Of a DNA stretch of 64,000 nucleotides, positions 22,001 to 37,000 are shown piece after piece. Position 1 is the first letter of the stretch; the number at the start of each line of letters is the position of its first letter. The stretch lies in NCBI GenBank assembly GCA_013397935.1, contig VZRN01002231.1:1480457-1544456 (forward strand), written 5' to 3'. The notes below the pieces were generated by a model that saw nothing but the letters and a program-made list of their open reading frames with translations, did no database searches and was not told where the DNA came from. The DNA is from Dasyornis broadbenti (taxonomy: Eukaryota > Chordata > Aves > Passeriformes > Dasyornithidae). Both the position numbers and the translations under genes were made by a program.

Positions 22001-25000
22001 ATACAAGACAATCTTTTCAGCAAGTACCTGATTTATCCCATGGGCAAGTAAGGGACAGACAACAGCTTCTCTGTCTGCACAGCTCTCAATCACAGCGCAC
22101 TGCACAAAGCCATACTGGAGTTCTGTACACATACTCTCCTACTCAAAGTAACACACAGAGCTCTAATGCCCTGCTTCCATTTCCCAGCTTCTAATCACCG
22201 AGCCTTCCTGGCTCTCTGCTTTAGGACAGTTCCAAAACTTTCTAGAAATCTACAGTTCCACCCAGGGCACAGCGAGGAGCAGGCTCTGCCCAGGCTCCAG
22301 CAGCATGCACACTCCTCCTAGTGGCTCACCACCACAGGACACACAGCCTTCCACCCGGCTCCTTTCCCAGGATTTATTGGACGGCAGCAAGGTGTTGACG
22401 TATGGGGCCGGGTTCAGTTCCAAAACCCAGTCCTCTCTATAGACCCTCTCGCCTGCTCTCCAAGGCTATACCTCCTTTTGTGCTTCTCCCTCCCACTGCT
22501 GGCTCTGCTCCCTTGTCCCAAATGAACACTCCTCAGTATTCCAGTCAGGCTGTGGTCTCCTCTGTACTGCCATAACACAAAGAGCAGAAAGACAGAATAC
22601 AGAAAGGAGGTTTCCTTTTCTCCAGCACCACAGCTCTGGGAAAAACCACTTGCAGGATAGGTCTGGCTTGCTCAATAACTGCAGTTGTCCTGCATGATCA
22701 TGCCTAGCTGCTCCACAGGGACACAGCTATAGTACAGCATTAAATCCTTGGAATAATTAGCTGCCACCCTCCACAAAGTTTCTCAGGTACGTGCAGCTCT
22801 TTTCAGAGCTTTGCAAGCTGGCCACACAAGGCTGGTTTTATGAGGCCAGCAAAAGCACATCCAGCTAGACAGTCACAATTAAGTGTTTGATGGACTACTA
22901 GAGAAAAAAAAGCTGTGGACACAATGTCTTTTTTCCTCCTTCCAGTTTGTTCTCCCAAAGAGCTGGAAAAGAACCCAAAAGCATCCAGCTGGAGGCAGAC
23001 ACCCAGCATGGAAAATTCCAGTCTAAACCACTGAAGTTTTAGTAACTGAAAAAAAGAGGGACATATAATAGGGACAGTTCATCAATTTTAATTATAGGTG
23101 GTGTTACCAGTTATGCCTATAATTGCATTACCCTGGTTACACACTCACAATAACTCCAGTGAAAAGAATGTCCTCACTGCTCTGGGGGACATAGAAAAAG
23201 AACAGCATGGGGAGACAAAGGTGGTGGCAGTATTTTATAAAACCTCTTCTGTTTGCAGTCTTTCAGTAAGACAGCCCCTGAGTACATGTAAAACTCAGAG
23301 TGAGATGGTAAAGTCAGGAGTTCACCAGACAGGTACATCTGAAGGTCTCATACAAGCACACTGTACTGAAAGCTGGGATGTAAGGAACCCACAGGCAAAA
23401 TCTCTAGGCAAGACTTCTGTAGGACACTGGAGCTCTTGGATCCCCATAAACTTGAGACTGAAAAAGGTGCTGGATTAAAAGAGGGAACAAACCCTTGGTA
23501 CACCAAGGCATTTCTCCTCTCTCTGGGAAAGATCTCTACTGTTCTACCTGCACCTGCAGCCAGGATCTAATTCACCCAGCTTCCGATGGCTCCAGCCCAG
23601 ACACCTGCACTCAAGTCAGTCAGCCTGAACACCCTTTGCAACTAGGGGCAGCAAACCGTTACTGGGGTGTGAACCATCCAGTCTTCAGGATGGATCTCGT
23701 CCTTCAGGAGACTTCTTGGGACAGAAGGGAACTGCCTCTCAAAAGGGCCCATTTTTCCCCTCTGCCTACAAAAGTGAGGGTGGCCAGGGCAGAGAAACAG
23801 CCACACTAACCGTGAGGAATCCTTCCTCACTAACCCATTATTTCAACATCTCTTAGACTTTTAAATTTATTTTTGCCAGACAGCTGCTTGCTTCTGACAC
23901 CACAGAGAGAAATAATACAGAGCAGCTTGCTGCAAGCTTCACAATTGTATCTGGATGACAGGAAAACAACTCACAGGTCAGTATTATTTCATTGCTATTG
24001 TTGGACAAAGCTTTGGGTGAACATGAAAATAAGCAGTATGGAGTCTTAAGAACCTGCACTTGGAAAGCTTTTACCCTGCCACACAACTAGAAGTTTCAAT
24101 AGGGGAAATAAAGAAAAGCTTAAATTTGGCAGAAACGAATGGCTTATGTTCTCACACTCGTTACACAAAAATCCCTCCTTCCCTCTGCATTTAGGAGAGC
24201 TAACGGGTCAATGAGCAGAAAAGACAATAGAAAGGAACTGAGAGAATGGGTCCAGTCATCCTTAAATTGCATGGAAATATTCCCACAAAACTCAACAAAA
24301 AAAGGAATTGCAGCAATATGATCAGCATCACCTCTCTGCATACGGACAAGAGCCATGCTTACAGCTCTTCCAACCAGAATAAAGTCCTTGGTCACCTGCG
24401 TCCTCTCAGAACCCAGGGATCAGTTATTACCAGATGACCCACCCAAGCCCTTAGCAGCTTATACAGCCTTAGTGCTACACTCATAAAAAGCAGGAGAGGG
24501 TTCCCAGGACACCTAGTCATTTGGGACTGAGAGAAAGAGCAAGCCTGTCTGCATGTTAAAGAAACCTTCAAAGTCCACAGTTCTGTTATGAATTCAACGA
24601 GCTGATCATCATAAGCTGAAGATATAAATCACAGAATAAAAACATTCATGAGCAATCTTGCTGCATTGCTGCTCTGTTCCAGGACAGACACCTTACACAC
24701 TGCTAATGAGGGTATATGGTTTGCCAAAAAGCCATCTTACACAGGAAAAGGCTATCCTTGCTTCCACAACTGATAACACCTCAGGTATAAAACCTGCTAA
24801 GTTGATCCTTAGAAAAGCCTGGTGCAAATCTCTACAATGATGCAGCTGGAGAAGCTGGGGGTTATTTCCAGCACAATGATGCATTCAAAATTTTTGCTAA
24901 TATTGCTTAGGCACACACTTATAAATGAGATTCTACAGGTGTTTGCTAAGTGAATTCTTTTTCTCCTGGTTACATGACATTCCATGTACTACAGACTATG

Positions 25001-28000
25001 ATCTAATCGCTCCAGCTTTCTTTTCTGGAGTGCACATTGAGCTTTCCTTGAGCACCGTAACATTTCTACTGGTGTTCCTGCACACTTCATTTAATTTTTA
25101 ACATTAGCTGCCCCAGCCCTTGGAGACAGGGGAGGTTGGTGGGTGGCTGGCAGGACACAAGGACACTAGGAGTACTGACCTGGACCTCTGACATTGACAT
25201 CCAGAACATCCACTTCTTGATCTGCCTGAGGGGGTGTAAGGGCAAGTGAAGTGCTCCCACAGACGTCTGCTGCCTCCAGGTGCTGCTGTGTCCACTGGCG
25301 CTGGTCTATCTGCTCATCACCTTCTGGCAGCAAGGCCTGGTCCTCAGCCTGAGCACAGCAAACAAGCAGTTGCTCCAAAATACCCATCAAGTGGCCAAAG
25401 ATGCAAAGTTGTTGGGGTTTTCTTAGATTTGACGGTGTTTCTTGGGTTTTGGGTGGGGTTTTTTGTCGTGTTTTGTTTTTTTGTTTGTTTTCTCACCGTT
25501 GCATTAGAGTTTTCATTTTAAGCTAATGATGGTCTCTATCTACCTCTGCTTGGCATTCTCAGCTTTCATACTCCCACCATACATTATCAAGTCTGAACTG
25601 CAAGACATTACATTAATCTTCTTGTCCCTTTTGCTGCAGCAGGGATGGGACACTGGAACAGACGGTATCTACTTTCTCTACTTTCTCCAGCAGCCTGTGG
25701 TGGCAGTGTTAGCCTGAGGATTTGCTCCTCAGATACCATTAGTTATATATTAAAAATCCCTAGTCCAAGGGAGGTTTTGAGCAAGGGAAGTTAATGCAGA
25801 TGTTTAACTCACCAGCAGTTTCAGATGGTACTTAAGTCTTGGAGCTCCTTACCTTAGCTCTCTTTGGCTGAGGTCCACCATCACCTGCCCAGTGCTCTGT
25901 GGCTCCAGAATCAGCCAGGTTACCCTCTGGAATCTGGACTGACAGATTTCTGGCAAACAAGAACACATCACTTTGCAGGCTGAGCAGATGCTACTACCGC
26001 TACTTACACTACCCTGCAGAGACTAACAGTGGGGTGCTAGTAAGTTTGGTAGCTTGCAAACAGAGGAACTGAGAAATTACAAATATCAGGCAGCCAACAG
26101 TGGCATTAAATGGACTTAGAACTGCAAAGTTGTTTAATTCAGTGGAAACCTGCACAGAACTTTGGAAACTTTGCATTATTTCTGAGTCACATTTTTGATG
26201 CACTGAGCTAGAGGTATTTTGTTGTCACCTATGAACCCAAAAATGTCTCACCTTTCCAGGACAAAATTAGGCAAACAGTACCCAGCTGCTGATCTATACT
26301 GCTCAGTGTCAGCAAACCAAACAAAACCAGGAGATCACATTCCTTGATGGCATTTTATACATTACAGTTAATCAAAATTCTTCAGTCCAAAACAGATGTA
26401 TTAGAATTTAGAGGAACAATCTAAGAAGTTCTAGCTTAAAAGGAAGCTTTCTCTATGGAGTTAAGTGCCTTTGATGAAACGTATCAGCCACATTCTCAAA
26501 ATCCTCTAAGCCACTAATGAACAGAATATCAGTGGCCTAAATACAAACTTACTTGAGTCCAACAGCATCTTCCCCAACAGGCTCTCTGCGTTTATGGTTA
26601 CTGGGATCCCTGCGCAGGATAAATCCCTCTGGGAGCCACAGAGAACCGTGTTTGCGCTTACGCTTTGCCATCATCACACCCAAGAGAAGGATTATCAGGA
26701 TGATCAAAGCTGCCACAGCAAGCAGGTAAAGCAGCTGGGTCTTTGGTGGTAACAAGGGTTCACCTAAAAATTCCAGTTAAAATATAGAGTGATTAACAAA
26801 GTGGAGACAACAATCTTCAATCTGCAGACCCTTTTTTCCCCCCACAGTCTTTTCCACAGGGAGCATATTGTCTCTACACAGAGTTTAAGCTCTACTGAGA
26901 CTGTTGTAAGAACATATCACTTCTTTTTGACTTCCCTTGGTCTGGTTTCTCAAAATATTTTTTAGAGTATATGACTGCTGAACTGAAGATCTTGCTCCTT
27001 CCTCCAGCTACCCTCACTCCACATAGAGCTGATCTCAGTAAAGATACAAGCATGACCCAACTAGGAAGAGCAATAATGCCAGCCCAGCATGAGGCTGCAG
27101 CCAAGACTCAGACTGCAGAAGAGGGGAGCAGAAATTGAAGGGCTTACATATTACCAGAGAAGAAAACATCTAGCAGACTGGACTGACAAATGCCTCCCAG
27201 CCTTTCTCTCTCAATGGCACCTTTTTAATTGAATTCATGGCTTAGAGCACATGAATAATTTTAGTGCAGACATCACCACTGCAGTGCTGCAGGATGAGAG
27301 ATTACTGATTCTACAAGTATTAAAATGACTGGGCTCTAAATTAAATGCCCTGCCTTACTAACCAGATGTCTCCTCAGAGCACACTGCAGAAGCATACTCC
27401 TATAACTGGAGACAAACGAGTTAGCTCCCAGAAATCCTACTGAATAGTGAGTGAAGATGATCAATAATCTGAGCAAGTATTTTGCAAGTTTGATGACCAC
27501 CTTCCTCCATAAGCAATTTTTCCTCTGCAGTTACTCACTTTGGACAGACACGAAGGGATAGGGCAGCATGCCCTTGATGGCCTGAGCAGCTAAGAGAGCT
27601 GCAGCAGCTTCTGTGTTGTGAAAGCATTGCTCTGAATCCTCTGCACACTGGCGGTTGTCAATTTCTAGGAACACCCTGGTGCTGCAGAGACATAGTAAGA
27701 CGGCACAGAAGTCAGTGACAGAAACTTTTGCCAAAGCACTAGGTTAAACTGCAGCCTTTCACTTTAATCTTTCTACCACAACACTGAATTGCGCAGTTTC
27801 AATAGTGTTACATTTCCCCATTTTAAAACAGACTACAGCCATAGAAAGTCTAGAATGCCCCACAAACCTACAAGCAAGAGTTACCAGCACAAGGCCAGAG
27901 GGACACAAAGTGATCCACTCACCCAATGACCTCTTGCTCCAGTTCTCTGTGCTTGCGAACGACCACAAGTGACCGACGGCTCCGCACTGCCGATTTCTCT

Positions 28001-31000
28001 CCATAGTATGGGAATACCATGGGGTTCCCCTGGGAGTCCAGCTTAATTCTCAGGTTGGTGTGCAAGAGCGTTCCCAGAGTGCGCAGGAAGCTGCGGACAT
28101 CCCCCAGCAGCTCGTCAGGAGGCATCAGGACCACGATAATCAGGGTGCCTTCTGCCAGCTTCTCGGCTTTGTCTCCAGCGCAGTCCAGGCCATCCCAGCC
28201 ACACTCCTCGCTGTTGCAGCCCTGGTCACAGCGTCCGTCTGCGTAGTGATCTGCACAGTACTTGTCATACCTGCAGCAGTGAGAGGGTTACAGGCAGCAC
28301 ACAGCCCTGCACAGCACACCTACAGTATAGGGGCCCAGGCCTTGCACTCCTCATCATCATTTGAGGTAAAGTAACACTCACAATCAGGGTATAAGGAAAA
28401 GAAACACAACCCCAGGATAAGCTTGCAGCCTGGGAGGGTTAAAGTAGGAAGCACAGAATGCCCCAAGAACCATAGTTCAATTCCGGTAATACAGTATGAG
28501 AATTGCTTGTTCTGCTTACTAAGATATCCAGCACCTCCTGCCTCATCAAGGGAGAATCATCACTGCAAAGTTGTAGCATTTGTCACAAATAACTGAAGAG
28601 AAAGAACTGCCACTACAAACAAGCTAAAAAACACATTCAGAGGTAGCAACTCAGCTGGGATGAAAACACTGGTATTGCTGGTATGGAGCGAAATTCAGGG
28701 TGGCAGGCAGTACTGTTAAAATCTAGTAGAAGTGAAATGCCTCTTATTTACATTTCCAGGGAAAGCAGGGTACATCCATCAAGCAGGTTAACACATTATT
28801 ATTGTTCAGGTTACCAACTTAGTGTACGGCACACAAATTCCAAAAAGAGACAAAAAGTACACAAAGTAGCAGAAACTCCTTGCTGTCAAGCTTTCAGCAA
28901 GGACAGCAAAAGAAACAATGGAAGAGAAGGGAGCAGCAGGCAGGAGCTGCTAGTCACACAGAGAAAATGTTCTCAGCATCGAGCCTTACTTGCATGTCCT
29001 GCTATTTTGCTGACACTCAAAGTTGTCAAATAGGCACTCGGGTGTGTTGCAGAACTCGTCACACTGTCCATTGAAAAGCATCCAGCACCGCAGTGAGGAG
29101 GAGCAGTTGGCCCAAGGATCCTCCATTGTCAGGGAGCAGTCGCCTCCATCCCACTGGCACGCATGAGTGTTACAGTCTTCATCACAATAGCCATCCCTGG
29201 CTTTTTCTGCACACTGGGAATCCAGACATGCTCGGGGCTCCGGGCTGAAAGTCACGGGCTGTTCACATTGGCTGCCTTGGGTGTGAACAGGGCACTGACA
29301 GTAATAGTAAGGAGGCTGAGAATGAGGGTGGCAGCTGCCCCCATTCTGGCAGGGGGCACTGGCACAACCCGGGTTTGTCTGGCATTCCTCTCCCACAGAC
29401 AGCTTGGGGCAATAGCACCGTGGACCAGAAGATGTTTGGATGCACTGCTCTCCCTTCTTGCATTTCACTTGTCCACAAGAACTGTGGCTGCTGAACTCAC
29501 ATTTTGCTCCAGAATAACCCTACAGGGGTGGGAAAGAAGGCAAAACAATCAGTGTCTCAAACTTATTCTTCAACACACTGAGGGCTGAAGGCAAGGTGTC
29601 ATGTGCGAATCCTTTCTTCCCTGTAACTCCTCTAGCCTCGTTGCAGGAGTCATGACTTTCTGGACCTAACCTCATGGATAAACTAGGAAATTACAAGGCT
29701 ATATTACATTTTGTAAAAAGCATAGAAGAGCCACAAACAAGGGGAATCTTGCAGTAAGCACAGAAAACACAGGACTGCAAAAAAAATGCTGGAATTTAAT
29801 GCTAGGTTTAAGACAGAAAAGCCAACTATGATACTTCAAGAGCACACTTGTTTGGGGTACCAACAGGCAGCATCACTCTCCTAGGGCACCCAGAAGCCCT
29901 GGGTTTCCCTGCTAAGTAGATAAACCAAGGGATATGGGTAAAGAGTGTCCAATCTTCACCTACAGTGAAGAAGTGAGAGTCTAGCCAGAGAACTCCAGAG
30001 CTGAGGCAGGCAGTGCAGTGTGAGGACACGGTGCTTACCGGAGGACACTGGCAGATGAAGCCATCGGGCATATTGCTGGCGACAGCGCAGGTACCGCCAT
30101 TCTGACAGGGCTTCCGGGGACACACATCTATCACACTCTCACAGTGACGACCTGAGATGGAGGCACAGGGAAAGGAGAGCAGAGAAATGTGTGTGTTCAC
30201 TCCAAAAAGCCATCACAAAGCAAAACACTCCCATGAACAGCCAGCGAGCTGAGCAGTCCATTGAGACTTTCCCCTCCCAAAGAGGAGGGAGCATCTCTTT
30301 GGATAAAATGTGATCTCTATATAGCTGCCTAAGCAGTGAAAGAGGAAGGCACAACCCCAGAACCCACAAGGTGTATTTGGAGACAGCTGACTCTGTCTGC
30401 CTCCTCAAGAACACACACAACAAAGCACAAAGACAGAATTTACTGCTGTCACCTCCAAGTCAGCCAGGCACAGAGACTGAAAGTGATGTACCACACCAGT
30501 TTGAGGGTTTCTTTACTTTTTGGGAGATGCTCAATGAGCCCAAGTGCAAATCACACTGTAATGTGAATGAACAGCCCTCAGAACCAGATGCACCACGAGT
30601 GAGCAGGAAAACTAAGCAGTCTCCTCAGACGGATCAACCAGATGGAGGTCTTACTGCACTGACCAGCTTTGCAGCAACTCCGAGAGTCAAACTGACACCA
30701 GACCTCTAAAAGACGAAGACGACCTAAGCATGACTTGGACCCCCTTGGAAAACATTAATAGAAGTCTTCAGACATGTGCAGCCAAGACTTTGCAGACAGG
30801 AGCAGACAGGGCAGGATGGCCCACAGAGTCCTGGCATCCTATCAGTCACAGACCACAGCAAAGCCAACCCATCCCCTCCCAGGCAGAAGGGTCAGAGTGG
30901 AATGTGCAGAAGACAGATAGCTAGAGGAAGAAGCATGCTCCCCTTCTGTGCCTAACATTTCCAGACAGATTTGATGTCTCAGACACAGCAGCTCTCCCTG

Positions 31001-34000
31001 CTCCTTCTGGGGTGCAGCAGGCCTGCACTCCCTGCACCACAAGTTCCAGCAACCCTTCCATGAGAGTCAGAAGCCACACGAGGCATAATTCATAAAGCTA
31101 CCTTAACAGACAGGCTTAAAGTAAACCCATCTGATGGCCTGCACCAGGGTCCCACTAGGTCCACTTCCTCATACATCACTCTTTTAGGAACTTCTTTTGG
31201 CATTCACATTTTGAATGCATTCAAAAACTACTCCATGAATTCTTCAAATGTATGTCTTTGTGATTTCTTTACATCTGAAATTCACAAATTTAGTGGAAAA
31301 TCACAGCATCTTTAAATTTTAAGAAAAAATAAGAGTAAAATCTACTGGTAAAGCATGCAGGAAAGGTCACTAGTGAGCAGGGAAAGTGAAGGTTTTAATG
31401 GAGGAAAACTGAATGCATAAGAAATTAAACTGACATGGAAAATGGAAAGCTGAAAGTTAAGACACATCTGGAGACTATTAGACCAAACTTAAGCCCAGTG
31501 GGAAGCAGAAAGCAGAATAGCAGCAATACTAACAAAGAGGAGATCTAGAGAGAGTGAGACGCAAGTCTCCACAGTGTGAAATTCTTGCAAAGTTGTGATT
31601 CAAAGCTGGATTGCGGAAGGATCACCAAGCTAGGAATGTACAGCTTGTCTATGCATAGAACACTCCATCCTTACCACATCACCAATGGAAGGAGGAAAGG
31701 CAGCGAGGAGTAGAAAAGGAGGTCAAAAGCTAATTATGATACCATGACACTGATTTATAGAGAAAATGCATATGGCTGCTTTGCAAAAGGAAAAGTCATG
31801 GAGAAGCTGACACATGAACTGTTGCACTTTCAATATTAGAAATGTGAAATTATGAAGGAGAGAAAAGTACCACGGGGAAAGGAAGAAAAGTCTTGGAAGC
31901 CAAGTGTCTCAGGAGATTCCTTTGTCTGAGACAGCTCTGGAAGCCAAATTTCTTAAAAGGTTTAAAAGAAAGACTGGTTTAAAAATTGAGACATTGTAGG
32001 GAAGCAATCAGACATTGTAAAGGGAAGTGACTAGATAACATGACTGCCAGGAAGGGAAAGAACTATCATTTCTCAAGATCCTGCTCTGAAATTGGAAGCA
32101 TGTTTATGACCACTCACCAGTGAAAGCACTGCGGCAGATGCACCTATAATCATTTGTCAGCTGGACACAGTCCAGGCTCCCACGAGGGTTGCAAGGATTG
32201 GAGAGGCACTCATTGATATCCCCCTCGCAGCGCTCTCCTGCAAAGCCTTGAGGGCAGAGGCAGCTGTAACCCCCAATCTGGTCAATGCACTGCCCTCCGT
32301 TGAAGCAGCGGGGAACTCCTGAGTCTGAAATGCAGTCATCAACGTTCTCCTCACAGAAACGTCCTGCCAACACAGGAAAAAGTGACAACTTAAGAGTACA
32401 GTACCATGGCTGCCTTTCCTACACTGCTCATCAAGTTTTAAGGCCATGTCACACACAGTCCCTGAAATAAACAGGTAAAGATCCCAGCTTGATGCATTCC
32501 ATACCCTCTGCAGACAGCCAGCTTCAGAGCAGGCTTAGGGTACATGTGTTTTACATCCAGGCTGTCCTCAACTCTAGGCCATACTGGTATTTAGCAGCTT
32601 TCATACTTGACTTAATTTAAGGGCATAATTAAAAACACAACACCAAACCAAGCCCCAAAAAGATGCACTTAATTTAGCCCTGAGACTGAGCAGAGCCCCG
32701 TGCTGTCCTTGAAAGGCTGCAAGCTGCCACCAGGCCCTGCACTTCAGGCAACCCTGGAACTGGGCAAAGAGCATTTGGAGCAACAGCATTAAAACAAGCA
32801 ACAACAAACCCACAGAAAAGCAGCTGTGATAAAACACTAATTCCTACAGTCTGGCTTCTGAGGACCTATAGCAAACCCCCACCACTAGCCAGGGAGGGCA
32901 ATTTCTTCCCCACCCTACAGGATTTCCTTTCAAGGAACAAGGTCTGGTGCTGGTTCTGCCTTACTGCACAGTGTAACAGACACAGGGGAAGCGAGCAAGT
33001 AGTTTTGTCTGTTACTACTGTTGTTCCAACCAGAGCAAGGAAAATCATTCACCTAAATGTGGAGAACGCTAATACTTTACTGATGCCAATATAAATTTCA
33101 AACTGGGCCAGGGACAAAAGCCAAGTTTTACTATCCTAAACAACTGTACCAATCTCCTCCAGTTCCTTTCATTTACCAAAAAAATAAACCTGTCACATCC
33201 AAAAAGTAATCAATTTTAACAAAGAAAAACTGAAGGATTAAAAGCAGTACACTCAGAACCTCTCACAGGAGGGTGAGGGATTTAGTGCAACACAGAAATT
33301 CTGGCAATGCAGATACTGGTACATAAATACACTCTTTGATGTAGACACCTAAAAAGCAGGTTTGTTTCTAGTTTTTTTTGGTTAGCGGGTTTTTTGTTTG
33401 TTTATTTTGTTGCTTTCTCTTTGCTTCTTTTTTTCTTATTTTTGGTTTGTTTTTTTTTTAATTAAAGAATAATATTAAGAACATTACATGAAGAATTGCT
33501 AGTACAATGATTTACAATGAAATAAACTCTTATCCAGACTGGGGAGATGTGCTGACAGCCACAGTAAAATGAATGAACCAGTAATATGCACAGACAGGAG
33601 GAAAATATTTTATAACTGTATTTAAATTTACTTTATGAACCAAGAATTTAGTTGTATCTGACACATATCTGAAGGTTTTGCCTACATTGAGATGACGCTT
33701 CAGAAAGAAAAAGTTCAGAGGAATGTGAAATTTTTAACTGACTTGAGAAATAAGCTTAAAAAAAGAACATCAAGTGAGAAAGCATTGGGTTCAAATGTGA
33801 AATCCTGAATATTTTCAAAGGTAGAAGCCAGGGCCATAGGTCAGATATAACAGGGAAGGCTAGGTTTCAAGAAACATGACAATAAACAGGCTGTGGAGTT
33901 ATATTTACTGAAAACCACTGGTATCAACTGTGGACTACTTTTTTTTTCCTAATGAGCTTTTAATAAAAGAGCTCAAATTTGCTGAAATAGTTTAAGGTAG

Positions 34001-37000
34001 CCTAGAGTCACTCAACTTCTTTTCCAGAAAAGACTCCAGGACAAAGGACAATGAAGGGCAAAAATTTAAGCAAGTAAAGGACACTGGAAATTATGCAAGA
34101 ACTAAGGAAGTTTCCTACTTATTTCACAGCACCTTAGCCAAAAAGAAACCCTGGATTTACTGTATCGAAACAGATAGGTTTGGGAGAGACCTTAACAGTA
34201 ACCTTTTGCATCCACACAGCCAAAGACAGCTCACACATTCCCAAGGGACACTGCCATGACCTATTCCTTTAAAAGAAAAAAAATTAAAAGGGGGGAAAAA
34301 AGCAGCATTTATTTTTAAAGAGAAAATATGTATCTCAAGGGATTCAGTGTACTTTGGGAACATTCTTCAAAGAACATAGTGCATTCCCTTTAGACTGCGT
34401 CTCATGAAACCAGTAGTCAGAAAGGAAAATTCTCTCTTTTAATATTCACTTAGTTGCTGAGCTTCATACCCCGAGTTCCTGGTGGGCAGGAGCACTTGAA
34501 ATGATTGACGAGGTCGATACACGTCCCTCCGTTCTGGCAGGGCTGGAACTGGCACTCATCCACTTCATATTCGCAGTTGACACCCTGGTATCCAGCCACA
34601 CACTGCCAGGAAAGAAATAAGTGTGAATACTCTCCTAACAGATACATTAGCAGACATCTGAGAAAGGCTAACACAGAGGAGGAGACCTCAATGGGGCAGA
34701 TTAGGACTGCCTTTGTAGCTGAACAACTGCAAGTGATTTCAAGGGCTGCACAGCCAGCAGCTTAAGCACACAACTGTGTGACACTCAACAGCACGCTGCA
34801 GGTTTGAATTCAAGTGATTTGATTGCTGCAAAACAGAGCAGATCAAATCCTTATACCCTCTGTCACCAAGACTGGCTTAGTAGTTTTGCCTTAAGGTTTA
34901 CATAAAACTCATTCTTTCCCTCTGGGTACAGGCTTCTTGAGGTGTTCTACCATTTTGAAAAGCTTAAGAAGGTTGCTACACCATAATCTCATGGCCTACA
35001 GTGCTCTCTGCATTAGCTGTAGGAAACAGAAAGCAGTGGAAGGCATTTCCCACCCTGAGAGGCAGGGGATACTTTGCCCATTCAACAGTGGAAAAAAAAT
35101 ATTCCTTTAATGCATTTTACAAATATTTTAGTATAAACCACACATCAGGCAAAAAGTCTTTCCAGATAAGAACCCCCTCTCCAATGATACAGAGTTCAAA
35201 TGCCCATCAACCACATCTCCTTCCAATCACACCTCTTAATTCAGTCTTAACAACCTCTCAGGAGCACGGTTTCTGCTGCAGCCAAATAAAAAATTCCTTC
35301 CAAGTGCAGGTTGCTTTTATCCCCTCTTTGAAGGTACTCTACCACTTGCATGTGTTTCTGATTTGATTCTTTTGTATCAGGATGCCCTAAATATTTAGGC
35401 CACTTCCCAGCATGCCCCAAGCATTACCTCACACTGGTATCCACCCAGGTGATCCCGGCAGGTGGCTCCGTTCTGGCAGGGGCTGGAGTCACACTCATCC
35501 AGCTGCACCTCACAGTAACTGCCTGTGTAACCCACCTGGCACTGGCAGTGGTGGGTGTTCCCAACGTTGAGGCAGTGACCAGAGTGCTGGCACAGCTGGT
35601 CCACTGGGACTCCTGGAACAGAGTTAAATTAAGTGAGAAAACACATAAAACACACTTGCTGCAAGTGCTGGTAGCTCAGCCAGGAATGAATATAGCTAAG
35701 CTCAACAAACTGAGAAGTTGAAATCTAAAAACTGAAGAGTTACTTCTTAAATTAGAGTGGACCAAAACCAAAACTGGCTTCCAGATGAAGTCACATCTCG
35801 ATTCTCTTTGGATCACTGGATTCAATTCTGGCATGAAGTATGTGTACTGCTGTATTACTTTATCACTGGCTAGTGTATACACATCTGAAGTACTATTGCT
35901 GTTGTACAAAGGTTCAATGTTTGTACCTAGAATGTCCCCAAAAAGTATGGGAGCTTGACACCTTTCTCCTTTGACACTTGAATCTGCTTGTTCGGATTTC
36001 CTGAACAAAACCTGGCATGACACAGTCCATCTGCCTGGGCTACAAGCCATGTTCCTGGAGAAAATTCACTTACAACCCAAATATTTTACATGTACATCAT
36101 CTGAAGTAGAAAATTACTACTTTGAGGGGCCTGTAACGCTAAATAGCACACTTAGTAATCAGAATTCTCTGCAAAAATACTTACAATGAGTTACAAGATG
36201 CCTTTCTTGCACAAGGACAACATGTCTTAAACATGGCCTGCCTGGGATTTAGCAGTAAGGCATGAAGATCTGATGCTTTTTCCAAAAAGGCAGTCCACGT
36301 AAAACAGTATTGCTGAAACTCTGAGATCTCATAAAATATTTAATTCTTCCCTTGTGGTATTTTTGTCACAGGGAGAATCAAGAAAGCCTTGACTCCCAAA
36401 TACACCCTTGCAGAGAGTATTTTACTTGGGAAGTGACCATGATCAACCACCCAGAGGCAAAGCTCTCTGGGATTTCCAATGCATGCAGAGTCCACAGGCG
36501 CAGGGGGGAAGGAGATGCATGGGGAAACATTTTCAGTTAAAGCACAGAGGATGCTGATTTACCTCTTTGTGAAGCTGCCACTTGACATGAGACATTGGGC
36601 ACGTCACAGTAAGCGCCAGTCCAGCCAGGGGGACAGACACACCGGGTCTGGGCCAGAGTCTGGACACACGTGCCTTTGTTCTTACAGGGAGACTTGCTGC
36701 ACAGATCCATAAGTGACTGCAGAAAAAAAACCCACCAGATGAAACATGGCAAACGCAGTAGGAAACACTATCAAAGAACAAGTTCAAGATGCAGACAAAG
36801 GGAGCCCTAACACAGGTTCTAAGTGGCACTGGAAAGAGCAGGACAGTACTTCCCAAGTTTAAGCCAGGTTCTTTACTGACAGTCTCATATGCCTAGGAAA
36901 GAGCAAATGTACAGAGGAGTAAACCCCAGCTGGCAGCATTATTTCAATATTCTCACACCTTACCACAAAAGTGGATCTTTGGCTGGCTTAGTTTGAGAAA

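Noticed and set aside
35665..35737. tRNA-like promoter: an A box TAGCTCAGCCAGG and a weak B box 44 bases later
   Set aside because: The B box matches only about 7 of 11 positions and the ends do not pair into an acceptor stem. At best an old decayed fragment.
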